This document shows positions 14,293 through 20,548 of a stretch of 20,671 bases of DNA, one piece after another. Source of the stretch: Thiothrix winogradskyi (GTDB lineage: Bacteria > Pseudomonadota > Gammaproteobacteria > Thiotrichales > Thiotrichaceae); NCBI RefSeq assembly GCF_021650935.1, contig NZ_CP091246.1:1-20671 (forward strand). The letters are read 5' to 3'. Below the pieces are notes generated by a model, which ran no database searches, was not told where the DNA came from, and saw only the letters and a program-made list of their open reading frames with translations. The position numbers and the translations under genes were made by a program. Position 1 is the stretch's first letter, and each line of letters begins with the position of its first letter.

Positions 14293-14502
14293 TTAGCGTA
14301 GGTAATGGTTAATCCACTCATTTACCAATGCTGACATTTCCTTGCCCTCCATTGCAGCCTTGGCTTTGAACTGCTTCATCACGGATTCGGGTAGGTTGAC
14401 GTTCAAACGTTTCAACGGCTCTTTGGTCACGTCGGCAATGGCTGCGGTCTTCTGGTCGGTGTCACGGCTCTTTTTGGCGGCTAATGCGTCTTTCAAACTC
14501 AC
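14293..14502 (-). CDS. ParG-like ribbon-helix-helix partition protein
   Basis: This 69-residue protein has a flexible charged N-terminal tail (about 1-31) and a ribbon-helix-helix fold from KRLNVNLPESVMKQFKAKAA to the end. The layout and the KRLNVNL strand match ParG of plasmid TP228, which binds the centromere and its own operator and stimulates the ParF ATPase through its tail. Its start overlaps the parA stop by ATGA, so the two are coupled, as in parFG. Tetramer arrays of the ParG-binding type surround the gene pair. The N-terminal tail has Lys and Arg residues that could act as an arginine finger. Confidence 0.8.
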   Translation of the reverse strand: MSLKDALAAKKSRDTDQKTAAIADVTKEPLKRLNVNLPESVMKQFKAKAAMEGKEMSALVNEWINHYLR

Positions 14503-15131
14503 GGTAATAACTCCAATACGTCTTTTGCGATAGCTTCAATTTCTTCAATGGCTGGGTTGCCGGATTCGCTGAATACGGTCTGTCCGCTGGCTGCGGAGGT
14601 CGGGTAAATTACCCGCTGTGTTGTGCCGTGCGCAAGAATGGGAAAACCGTAGCCTTCCAGTGCTTCCGCCACTTCACCCGATAGCTTGGTGTTCTTGATG
14701 GCACGGCTGATTAGGAACGCGGCGGCGGGTTTGCCGTTGGTGATTTCTTGCCGCGCTTTAATCACCTCCACCAGGTCGGCAGCCGCCCAAATGTCGTAAG
14801 GGCTAGGCTGTACCGGAATAAGCACCACATCGGCAGACTTCACGGCGGCGGCGGCTAACCTCGCCACCTGCGGCGCACCGTCAATTACCACGAAATCATA
14901 ACCGCCCATGATGGCTTTAAGGTCGGTCGCCAGCGTTTCACGGTCAAGCCCGACTACGGGCAGCAGTTGCCCCCCGTTGGCTTCGTTCCAATCCCGTGCG
15001 CTACCCTGCGGATCGGAATCGACCAGTAGTACCTTGGCATCCGCCAGCTTGAGCGCGTGGGCCAGGTTGGTGGCTATAGTGGTTTTGCCAGACCCGCCCT
15101 TTTGGTTCAGAACGGCGATAACGTGCGCCAT
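14499..15131 (-). CDS. parA: ParA/ParF-family partition ATPase
   Basis: This 210-residue protein is a short type Ib ParA: deviant Walker A KGGSGKTT at residues 11-18, a second motif LVDSDPQGSARDW, and VVIDGAP as Walker B. Short ParA proteins without an N-terminal repressor domain, followed by a ribbon-helix-helix partner, form ParF/ParG-like systems that segregate low-copy plasmids along the nucleoid. The ATG at 15131 begins directly at MAHVIAVLNQKGG; the 15 residues upstream in frame lie inside the operator array and have no sign of coding. The operator with GAGT boxes abuts the start codon, so autoregulation by the partner protein is expected. Confidence 0.9.
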   Translation of the reverse strand: MAHVIAVLNQKGGSGKTTIATNLAHALKLADAKVLLVDSDPQGSARDWNEANGGQLLPVVGLDRETLATDLKAIMGGYDFVVIDGAPQVARLAAAAVKSADVVLIPVQPSPYDIWAAADLVEVIKARQEITNGKPAAAFLISRAIKNTKLSGEVAEALEGYGFPILAHGTTQRVIYPTSAASGQTVFSESGNPAIEEIEAIAKDVLELLP

Positions 15132-15167
15132 GAGTAAACCCTCAGATAAGTAAATGAGTATGTGAGT
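15132..15167. promoter_or_regulatory. GAGT-box array C, parA operator
   Basis: Five boxes at 8-bp pitch directly upstream of the parA start codon: GAGT 15132, CCTC 15140, AAGT 15148, GAGT 15156, GAGT 15164. In TP228 the ParG operator is an array of degenerate ACTC tetramers with 4-bp AT-rich spacers, the same design. It probably represses parA transcription. Confidence 0.7.
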
Positions 15168-15221
15168 ATAGAGCAACGTTGAAAAAACGCCTCATTAACT
15201 ACTAAATCCCCATTTTTATGT

Positions 15222-15249
15222 ACTCATATACTCATCTGAGTATTTATTC
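15222..15249. promoter_or_regulatory. GAGT-box array D, candidate centromere
   Basis: ACTC at 15222 and 15230, GAGT at 15238 and ATTC at 15246, all at 8-bp pitch, with a change of orientation in the middle. The position, upstream of parA beyond array C, is where the parH centromere lies in TP228. Confidence 0.6.
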
Positions 15250-15572
15250 ATGACTATCTGATTCTTTCTTTTCCACCCTGCCCTTGCGCACGGTGTTTTG
15301 TCGCGGGTTTGGTGGTTCAGTGTCTGCCTACCTTTCATCGCGCCCTGCAAGCCCTCTTTCTTCCTGCCTGTAAGCCTCTACAAGCCGTTTTCCGCGTATG
15401 CGGCATACGGAACTAGCCAGAAACCTTCTTAAATCGCGTAGCGGCTAACGTAGTGCGTTGTAAACGCACCTCTTGGTTACGACAGTAACCCTAGTACTTA
15501 TCGAGCAAAGCGAGATTCCTTATTGCAGTGCGTTACAATGGGGTCAATGCTTCCAGTTGAGGGAATTGGCAT
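15250..15572. other. Intergenic region upstream of the 15573 gene
   Basis: No gene is seen. It has two neat hairpins: GTGCGTT-GTA-AACGCAC at 15453-15469 and GGTTAC-GACA-GTAACC at 15475-15490, and a diverged copy (AATCGCGTAGCG at 15432) of the motif found three times in the 9655-10662 region. GTGCGTT recurs at about 15530, just before the next gene, where a promoter is expected. Confidence 0.45.
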
Positions 15573-15854
15573 ATGAGTTATCGGGAATTAACCGAAGTAG
15601 AAAAAGACTATCTTGCCCAAGGTGGTCGGGTGTTTCTTGTGAGTGATCAGAACGAAGTAGTGATTTTCAAGAAGGGTGAAGAGCCTTTCTACAAGAAAGA
15701 TCATGGTACAGGTGTAAGTCTTAAGTACCACACTGAAGATCTTGCCTTGCAACATGCTTGGATTACCGCTTGCTTATCCGAAGACAAACCGATGGTCGAG
15801 GGTGTTGTTGTTGGGCTACTTGTCAGCGCACCTACGCGCACGCTGCGCACGTAG
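15573..15854 (+). CDS. Hypothetical protein upstream of the replication origin
   Basis: This 93-residue product begins MSYRELTEVEKDYLAQGGRVF and has GAGGGA about ten bases before the ATG. It is soluble and mixed in charge, with no recognised domain. The last nine codons fall inside a hairpin (15832-15854) that is followed by T-runs, so the stop coincides with a probable terminator. It lies between the partition locus and the origin, a place often used by small copy-control or maintenance genes, but nothing in the protein shows that role. Confidence 0.6.
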   Translation: MSYRELTEVEKDYLAQGGRVFLVSDQNEVVIFKKGEEPFYKKDHGTGVSLKYHTEDLALQHAWITACLSEDKPMVEGVVVGLLVSAPTRTLRT

Positions 15855-15859
15855 TTTTT
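15832..15859 (+). terminator. Possible terminator overlapping the end of the 15573 gene
   Basis: An imperfect hairpin (CTACG...CGTAG, extended inside by GC pairs with mismatches) is followed at once by TTTTT and by another T-run about ten bases on. It would keep transcription from entering the origin. Confidence 0.4.
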
Positions 15860-15890
15860 AAATACGTTTTTAAGATAAGAGTTTTTAGGC

Positions 15891-15900
15891 TTGTGGATAA
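15891..15900 (-). promoter_or_regulatory. DnaA box
   Basis: TTGTGGATAA, i.e. TTATCCACAA on the minus strand, matches the strict DnaA consensus TTATNCACA. Confidence 0.8.
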
Positions 15901-15952
15901 CTTTCCTGAAAGCCTTGCTGTGCCTTGCTTTCCAGCCGAGTCGATGACCACT

Positions 15953-16080
15953 AACTATGACTTTTTTAGTGCGCTTTCTTGGCGAACTATGACTTTTTTA
16001 GTGCCAACTATGACTTTTTTAGTGCTGTTATCAGAAGTGAAATAGGACTTTTTTAGTGCCAACTATGACCTCACTAGTGC
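15953..16080 (+). repeat. Five 20-bp iterons
   Basis: The unit AACTATGACTTTTTTAGTGC is exact at 15953, 15985 and 16006; 16040 keeps the last 14 bases exactly, and 16061 keeps both ends but replaces the T-run by a different hexamer. Spacing between starts is 32, 21, 34 and 21, roughly two and three helical turns. These are the Rep binding sites. Confidence 0.9.
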
Positions 16081-16108
16081 GGAGTCCTATTAATTATGAC
16101 TTGAATGT

Positions 16109-16137
16109 TTAGGTCATTTTAAGTAAGAATGACTTAA
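16109..16137. promoter_or_regulatory. Inverted-repeat operator of rep
   Basis: TTAGGTCATT and AATGACTTAA form a 10-bp inverted repeat with one mismatch and a nine-base spacer, 22 bases before the rep start. The arms contain the ATGAC core of the iterons, and a further reversed copy (GGTCATAGTC) lies at 16147-16156. Rep_3 dimers typically bind such inverted half-iterons to repress their own gene. Confidence 0.6.
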
Positions 16138-16159
16138 TTGGTTCGGGGTCATAGTCAAT

Positions 16160-16981
16160 ATGAGTAACTTGGTTAAATATGCAGTTCCAGAAGGCGAGTA
16201 TGGCAAAGCCGTAGCGTTGGGTGATCTTCATGTAAACATGAGCAACACCTTGGTTCGTGCTTCCCACGGACTGAACTTGGTTGAAAAGCGCATTATTATG
16301 GCTTGTATTTCCACCATGGACAGTATGCGGATTGGCAAACGCGACCAATACGATCAGGCATTAGTTAGGCTGAGTGCTAAAGACTATGGGGGTGAATTTG
16401 GAATTGGTAGAAACAACGCTTATAACGAACTGAAAGCTGCTTCTGAAAGCCTGTTTGAACGTTATGTTGTCATGCGCAATGAAACCCCTAAAGGCATGAG
16501 AGTACACAAGTTTCGTTGGGTATCTGGCGTGGTTTATCTCGAAGGCGAAGGCATTATAGAACTCACCTTTACCCGTGAGGTGATGCCTTACCTTACCTTC
16601 CTGCGTGGCAAGTACACCAGTTACCAACTCAAAGTTGCCTCTGCCCTGCGCTCGGTCTATTCGTGGCGGCTACTGGAATTATTCAAGTCGTGGGAAACCA
16701 CCAAAGAGCTTTACGTCACGATGGAAGACTTCCGGCGCACGATGGAGATCCCAGAAAGCTATGTTTACGCTGATGTTCGGGTGAAATGCATCGACGTTGC
16801 CGTTAAAGAACTCCAAGAGAAAAACAACCTAAACATTACGTGGACACCCATCAAGAAAAGCCGTGCTGTGACTTCTCTACGCTTCAAGTGGAAAGAGGAT
16901 GATCAAATCAAGTTGAACCTAGAAGGAGGTGAAATCATCAAGCCTAAGCGTACCCGCAAGGCAAAGAAACCAGATGAGTAA
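16160..16981 (+). CDS. rep: Rep_3 family replication initiator
   Basis: This 273-residue protein has the two winged-helix domains of Rep_3/RepB initiators. The first begins at about residue 27 (MSNTLVRASHGLNLVEKRII), and the second follows the linker around YTSYQLKVASALRSVYSWRLLELF (residues ~151-175). It binds the upstream iterons as a monomer and the inverted-repeat operator as a dimer, opening the origin with DnaA. A Lys/Arg-rich tail (KPKRTRKAKK) ends the protein. The ATG at 16160 is preferred because the operator lies just upstream. The last codons form the first box of GAGT array E. A small gene at 17069 follows on the same strand. Confidence 0.92.
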   Translation: MSNLVKYAVPEGEYGKAVALGDLHVNMSNTLVRASHGLNLVEKRIIMACISTMDSMRIGKRDQYDQALVRLSAKDYGGEFGIGRNNAYNELKAASESLFERYVVMRNETPKGMRVHKFRWVSGVVYLEGEGIIELTFTREVMPYLTFLRGKYTSYQLKVASALRSVYSWRLLELFKSWETTKELYVTMEDFRRTMEIPESYVYADVRVKCIDVAVKELQEKNNLNITWTPIKKSRAVTSLRFKWKEDDQIKLNLEGGEIIKPKRTRKAKKPDE

Positions 16982-16995
16982 ATGAGTATGTGAGT
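16976..16995. promoter_or_regulatory. GAGT-box array E
   Basis: GAGT at 16976, 16984 and 16992 at 8-bp pitch with AAAT and ATGT spacers; the first box is formed by the last codon and stop of rep. Confidence 0.55.
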
Positions 16996-17068
16996 AAATG
17001 CGCCCTACCCCAGAAATCTCACCTTCTGGGACAGGACTTCACATTAACGACTAAACGGAGTCGAAAAT

Positions 17069-17284
17069 ATGCCTACGAATGATAACCCGTTCCCGCGTTC
17101 TGGGAACAACTTCACGACGATACTTTGCCTTGATGACATCAAAGACCCTGATGCTTTGTTAGAAGCACTTGAGTTAGAGATGGTGTTTTTTGAGTTTGAG
17201 CTACCGCAAACCATGCAAAAGCGTACCGATACGGTGGATAGCGGCTTATCGGCTAGTGCTGAAACCGCTGAAGAGGCTCGTTAG
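17069..17284 (+). CDS. Hypothetical small acidic protein downstream of rep
   Basis: This 71-residue product begins MPTNDNPFPRSGNNF and is acidic with a disordered Ser/Thr/Glu-rich tail. GGAG lies upstream of the ATG at a usable distance. It follows rep by 87 bases on the same strand, past array E, and is ended by the strong hairpin at 17326. No family is recognised; a replication or copy-control accessory is possible from position only. Confidence 0.6.
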   Translation: MPTNDNPFPRSGNNFTTILCLDDIKDPDALLEALELEMVFFEFELPQTMQKRTDTVDSGLSASAETAEEAR

Positions 17285-17325
17285 AAGCAAAGCTACACGG
17301 TGAAATTCTTTGCTGTGTTGTTGAG

Positions 17326-17360
17326 ACAGAACCCCTGCGGAAACGTTGGGGTTCTGTTTT
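17326..17360 (+). terminator. Rho-independent terminator of the rep unit
   Basis: Perfect 10-bp stem ACAGAACCCC / GGGGTTCTGT with a 12-base loop, followed directly by TTTT. It lies 41 bases after the stop of the 17069 gene. Confidence 0.85.
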
Positions 17361-17388
17361 GGTGGGGCAGGGTGGTACTAATCAACAT

Positions 17389-17416
17389 ACTCATGCACTC
17401 AAATGAGTATATGAGT
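17389..17416. promoter_or_regulatory. GAGT-box array F
   Basis: ACTC at 17389 and 17397, then GAGT at 17405 and 17413, all at 8-bp pitch. The two pairs face each other, making a symmetric site in the gap between the rep terminator and the end of the nuclease gene. Confidence 0.6.
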
Positions 17417-17431
17417 ATTGAGGCGTTACAT

Positions 17432-18514
17432 TTACGATGCGTCTGTTTCGCTGGGCAGTTGCCCGTAAAATTCGTGCAGCTTGTCTTGCAGCAATTTCTT
17501 GTCAGGCAGGCAAGTTTGGTACTCGGCGATCAGGGCAGGGGAAAGCGAACGGCTCAGGGCATATTCCACAATTTCATCATCTTTGCTGGCGCATAGCAGC
17601 ACCCCAATAGCCGGATTCTCATGCCGCTTTTTCACGTCCCGATCCAGTGCTTCCAGATAGAATTCCACCCCAATAGCCGGATTCTCATGCCGCTTTTTCA
17701 CGTCCCGATCCAGTGCTTCCAGATAGAATTCCAGCTTGCCGAGGTATTCCGGCTCGAAACGCCCGACCTTCAATTCAATGGCTACCAGACAGTTCAACCC
17801 CCGGTGGAAGAACAGCAGATCCAGCGCGAAATCACGTCCACCGACTTGGAGCGGAAACTCTGAACCGATAAAGCAGAAATCACGCCCCAGCTCTGCCAGA
17901 AAGTTCTTGAGCTTGTGCAATAGACCACGGTGTAAATCGGCTTCGCTGTGATCATCAGGTAAACCCAAAAACTCCAGCATGTAGGCATCTTTGAACACAT
18001 TGTCAGCTTGCGGGTGCATTTGTCGCACCAGTGGTGCGACTTTTAGGGGATTGAGGACGGTACGCTCAAACAGGGCACTTTTGAACTGGCGTTCCAGCTC
18101 ACGCTTGCCCCATTGTTCACGGGTAGCAAGGCGGAGATAAAACTCACGCTCTTCTTGGCGCTTGGCTTGCCCCATGATGATTAGGTTGTGTGTCCACGGC
18201 AGTTGTAGTGCCATTTCCTGCAAGCTTTTATCATCGCGGTAGGTGTTGTAGAACTGGCTCATTCTGAACAAGTTGCTGCGGGTAAAACCGCGTAACCCCG
18301 GCTGATGGTGGGCGACGTGTTGGGCAAGTTGCTCTACCACACCATTGCCCCATTCGGCACTTTCCAGCTTTTTGCTGATGATTGCGCCTATTTGCCAGTA
18401 TAAGCCGAGAAGGGTGGTGTTCACTGCCTTGAATGCCTGTTGCTTGGCAGTCTGGATGAGTTGTACCACTTCGGTGAAAGTGGCTATTGCGGTGGTGGGG
18501 AGGTTGCTATTCAT
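17432..18514 (-). CDS. YhcG/DUF1016-type PD-(D/E)XK nuclease
   Basis: This 360-residue protein has the DUF1016 N-terminal helical domain (about 12-150; WGNGVVEQLA, FTRSNLFRM) and a C-terminal nuclease domain with Asp232 (FALDLLFF) and Glu247-Leu-Lys249 (VAIELK), the PD-(D/E)XK catalytic set. Family members are putative endonucleases often found with defence or mobile DNA. A 66-bp tandem duplication doubles residues 262-283 (EFYLEALDRDVKK...), directly after the catalytic core; normal relatives have one copy, so the fold may be disturbed although the frame stays open. It is convergent with the rep unit and stands alone; the lipoprotein remnant starts divergently beyond it. Confidence 0.88.
   Translation of the reverse strand: MNSNLPTTAIATFTEVVQLIQTAKQQAFKAVNTTLLGLYWQIGAIISKKLESAEWGNGVVEQLAQHVAHHQPGLRGFTRSNLFRMSQFYNTYRDDKSLQEMALQLPWTHNLIIMGQAKRQEEREFYLRLATREQWGKRELERQFKSALFERTVLNPLKVAPLVRQMHPQADNVFKDAYMLEFLGLPDDHSEADLHRGLLHKLKNFLAELGRDFCFIGSEFPLQVGGRDFALDLLFFHRGLNCLVAIELKVGRFEPEYLGKLEFYLEALDRDVKKRHENPAIGVEFYLEALDRDVKKRHENPAIGVLLCASKDDEIVEYALSRSLSPALIAEYQTCLPDKKLLQDKLHEFYGQLPSETDAS
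17600..17731 (-). repeat. 66-bp tandem duplication inside the nuclease gene
   Basis: Two identical 66-bp units (17600-17665 and 17666-17731). In-frame addition of 22 residues to the nuclease domain; identity between units implies a recent slip or unequal exchange, or an assembly artefact. Confidence 0.92.
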
Positions 18515-18625
18515 GGGCTTGAGCGTAGCAGGTCGGGGCAGGGTGGGGAAGATGCGGGAAGTATCACAATGGCAACGCTTAAAAATCCATCTATAATACG
18601 GCTTTTTTCTGGGCTACGAATAACA

Positions 18626-19039
18626 TTGAAACAACCAATCATTACGCTGGCAGTAGTCGGCATCGCTGCGGTTTCCCTGATGGGCTGTCAACTGAAAGAA
18701 GATTCGATGGATTACTTCAAGAACGAGTCCGAGGTAATGATCATCAAGGGGCAGAACCACGACTTGAACATTGAGAACCGCCTTGATCGGGTGTCGCTGT
18801 ATGGCAGCGTGGATATTACCCACGATCAGGCAGGACTGGCGCAAGCATTACGGCTGAAAGGGGTGGTGGATGGCATGGTATCCACATTAGCAGAGGAACA
18901 AACGAAAGGTGTCTTGCCTGCCAACATCGTGCCTATTTTGCACTACAGCATACCCGTTCCTCCAACGCCTCCAGCAACCGACAATGTGCCGCTGTCTGGC
19001 TTTGGCATCCAGCAAGCTGTTCCAACACGCTACGGATAG
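18626..19039 (+). CDS. Putative lipoprotein, probably truncated at its 3' end
   Basis: From the TTG at 18626 the product has a lipoprotein signal MKQPIITLAVVGIAAVSLMGC with the lipid-carrying Cys at 21, then a soluble domain of about 85 residues. An ATG at 18569 would give a 19-residue longer, less typical leader; a TATAAT at 18592-18597 would suit the TTG. The last ~35 residues (Pro/Thr-rich) are read antisense to the merR 3' end, which they overlap by 107 bases. The natural C-terminus was therefore probably lost when the metal cargo joined here. No family is recognised. Real translation is likely but not certain. Confidence 0.5.
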   Translation: MKQPIITLAVVGIAAVSLMGCQLKEDSMDYFKNESEVMIIKGQNHDLNIENRLDRVSLYGSVDITHDQAGLAQALRLKGVVDGMVSTLAEEQTKGVLPANIVPILHYSIPVPPTPPATDNVPLSGFGIQQAVPTRYG

Positions 19040-19349
19040 CCTGCAAATCCCGAATTTTGGCATCGACTTCCGCCAGATGTGCCTGTACCAGTTGATCGGC
19101 TTCATGGCAAGGCTGCTGGGGTTGGTCTGCCAGTTGCAGCAAGGAATGGATTTCTTCCAGCCCAAAACCCAAGGATCGCCCGCGCCGGATGAACCGCAAG
19201 CGTTTGACATCCTCCCCGTCATAATACCGATAGCCGCTGGCTGAACGGGTGGGGATCGGTAATAGCCCGCTGCGCTCGTAATAGCGGATGGTTTCCACTT
19301 TCACGGCAGATTGTTTGCTTAACATGCCGATGGTTAGTTTTTGTTGCAT
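18933..19349 (-). CDS. MerR-family heavy-metal-responsive regulator
   Basis: This 138-residue protein has the MerR winged helix (IGMLSKQSAVKVETIRYYERSGLL), the dimer helix (about 80-112), and metal ligands Cys81, Cys115 and Cys123, with two more cysteines at 134-135. The three-cysteine layout matches MerR, PbrR and CadR, which twist an overlong promoter spacer when metal binds. It faces the CDF gene across a 19-bp-spaced promoter whose dyad resembles the Cd/Pb operators. It probably controls the CDF gene and, through readthrough, the whole efflux block. Cd, Pb or Zn is the likely inducer by operator similarity; Hg is less likely because no mer genes are present. Confidence 0.88.
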   Translation of the reverse strand: MQQKLTIGMLSKQSAVKVETIRYYERSGLLPIPTRSASGYRYYDGEDVKRLRFIRRGRSLGFGLEEIHSLLQLADQPQQPCHEADQLVQAHLAEVDAKIRDLQAIRSVLEQLAGCQSQTAAHCRLLEALEERVCCSAK

Positions 19350-19352
19350 GGC

Positions 19353-19383
19353 TTGACCCTGTAGCGACTATAGGGTTTAGCAT
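19353..19383 (+). promoter_or_regulatory. MerR-type promoter and operator for the CDF gene
   Basis: A -35 element TTGACC (19353-19358) and a -10 element TAGCAT (19378-19383) are 19 bp apart, the stretched spacing of MerR-activated promoters. The spacer holds a dyad, ACCCTGTAG (19356-19364) and CTATAGGGT (19368-19376), with one mismatch, which closely resembles CadR/PbrR operators. It starts 4 bp from the merR start codon. Confidence 0.8.
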
Positions 19384-19412
19384 AACTCCAACGTAACCCT
19401 TTGGAGAAATGT

Positions 19413-20045
19413 ATGAGCGCACAATGCGGTTGTAACCACAGTTGCAGCACCGAAGCTAAAACCCCGCATGGGCGTTACCGCCTGATTCTATGGCTGGCGT
19501 TGCTCATCAATGCCGCCATGTTTGGGGTAGAAATGCTGTTCGGGGTCTGGGCGCAATCGGCTTCTCTGCTGGCGGACTCGCTCGACTTTTTCGGGGATGC
19601 TGCGAACTACGGTATCAGCTTGTGGGTGCTGGGTATGGGGCTGGCTATCCGCGCCAAAGCGTCCTTGTTGAAAGCCGCGACGATGGCAGTATTTGGGGTG
19701 TGGGTGCTGGGTCGTACTGGCTGGGGGCTATGGACAGGAAACTTACCGGATGCCGTGACCATGGGCAGTGTCGCACTGCTGGCGCTGGCGGCTAATGCGG
19801 CGGTTGCCGCCATGCTGTACGTTTACCGTGAGGGTGACAGCAATAGGCGCAGCGTGTGGATCTGCTCCCGTAATGATGCCATCGGCAATGTAGCGGTGGT
19901 ATTGGCTGCGGTAGGGGTGTTCGGCACAGCTTCCGGCTTGCCTGACCTGATTGTGGCGGGGGTGATGGCAACGCTGGCGTTAACCGGGGCGTGGCAGATG
20001 TGGGGGTATGCCCAGCAGGATTTGCACCGTGCAGCCGCTGCCTGA
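19413..20045 (+). CDS. CDF-family cation efflux transporter with Cys-rich N-terminus
   Basis: This 210-residue protein has about six membrane helices and begins MSAQCGCNHSCSTE, a metal-binding Cys/His tail. The transport-site helices carry DSLDFFGDAANYG (helix 2) and SRNDAIGNVAVV (helix 5), each contributing Asp ligands as in cation diffusion facilitators, which export divalent metals by proton antiport. It lacks the usual long C-terminal cytoplasmic domain and is shorter than classic CzcD (about 300 residues). The ATG at 19413 has GGAG at the correct spacing; the upstream TTG at 19401 has none. It is the first gene behind the MerR-type promoter and would move metal to the periplasm for the RND complex. 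Confidence 0.88.
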   Translation: MSAQCGCNHSCSTEAKTPHGRYRLILWLALLINAAMFGVEMLFGVWAQSASLLADSLDFFGDAANYGISLWVLGMGLAIRAKASLLKAATMAVFGVWVLGRTGWGLWTGNLPDAVTMGSVALLALAANAAVAAMLYVYREGDSNRRSVWICSRNDAIGNVAVVLAAVGVFGTASGLPDLIVAGVMATLALTGAWQMWGYAQQDLHRAAAA

Positions 20046-20095
20046 TGTTTTTTCCCGCTGGTCTTCAGGATGCTTGCCTTGCATTACGGTACTGG

Positions 20096-20548
20096 TTTAC
20101 GCTGCACCCATGAGAAAACCAACCATCCACCGCCTACTGTCGTTCTTGCTTGCCTGCGTCCTGCTGGCACAAACGGCTGTGGGCGTGGCGGGTTGGCACG
20201 TTGATTTCCCGCTGGTTGCCCATGAGCACCAGTCCCTGCATTGCGCAACATTGGAACAACACCATGCCACCCACCATGCAGGGGAACAGGATAGCGTAGG
20301 CGAACACCATCACCAGTGTTGCCACACCCCAGCGAGCAATGTGGCTGTCCCCATGAACACGCTGCTTGTGCCACAGGCAGAAACTGCCGCGTTACTCCCC
20401 CTTTTTTCCGCCGAAGCCTACCGTAACCCTCACGCTGATTTGCTGATCCGCCCACCGATTGCCTGACCGCGTTTTCATCAAACTTCACTTTTTGATTGTT
20501 TAAACCGGATTCAGGAATACACCATGAACAAGACACTGCTGGCGGCAT
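20096..20548 (+). repeat. Long direct repeat, copy 2 (paired with 1241-1705)
   Basis: Same-orientation partner of 1241-1705. It includes the CzcI-like gene, a ~57-bp leader that is almost identical in both copies (one substitution seen), and the first eight codons of tolC. Confidence 0.9.
20110..20466 (+). CDS. CzcI-like His/Cys-rich periplasmic protein, copy 2
   Basis: This 118-residue protein shares its signal peptide and its C-terminal tail DLLIRPPIA with the copy at 1255. The centre differs but keeps the same ligand types: HEH, HHATHH and HHHQCCH. The different His spacing suggests drift or altered metal preference after duplication. It sits between the CDF gene and tolC, the position czcI holds ahead of czcC in the Cupriavidus czc operon, and this copy may be the ancestral one. 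The ATG at 20110 is used because similarity begins there; an in-frame upstream extension overlaps the CDF gene and is unlikely. Confidence 0.7.
   Translation: MRKPTIHRLLSFLLACVLLAQTAVGVAGWHVDFPLVAHEHQSLHCATLEQHHATHHAGEQDSVGEHHHQCCHTPASNVAVPMNTLLVPQAETAALLPLFSAEAYRNPHADLLIRPPIA

Larger units (their letters stand above)
15855..16159. other. Iteron-type replication origin (oriV)
   Basis: The region between the 15573 gene and rep has all parts of an iteron origin: an AT-rich stretch (15851-15890), a DnaA box (15891-15900), five iterons (15953-16080) and an inverted-repeat operator before rep (16109-16137). The rep gene follows directly. Replication is expected to start here through Rep binding to the iterons and DnaA recruitment. 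Confidence 0.85.

Noticed and set aside
15953..16080. CRISPR array
   Set aside because: The 20-bp repeats have irregular short spacing, no spacers of uniform length and no cas genes; they sit between a DnaA box and rep, as iterons do.
18440..18625. N-terminal extension of the lipoprotein gene to 18440
   Set aside because: The extra residues are antisense to the start of the nuclease gene and would place ~60 residues before the lipobox.
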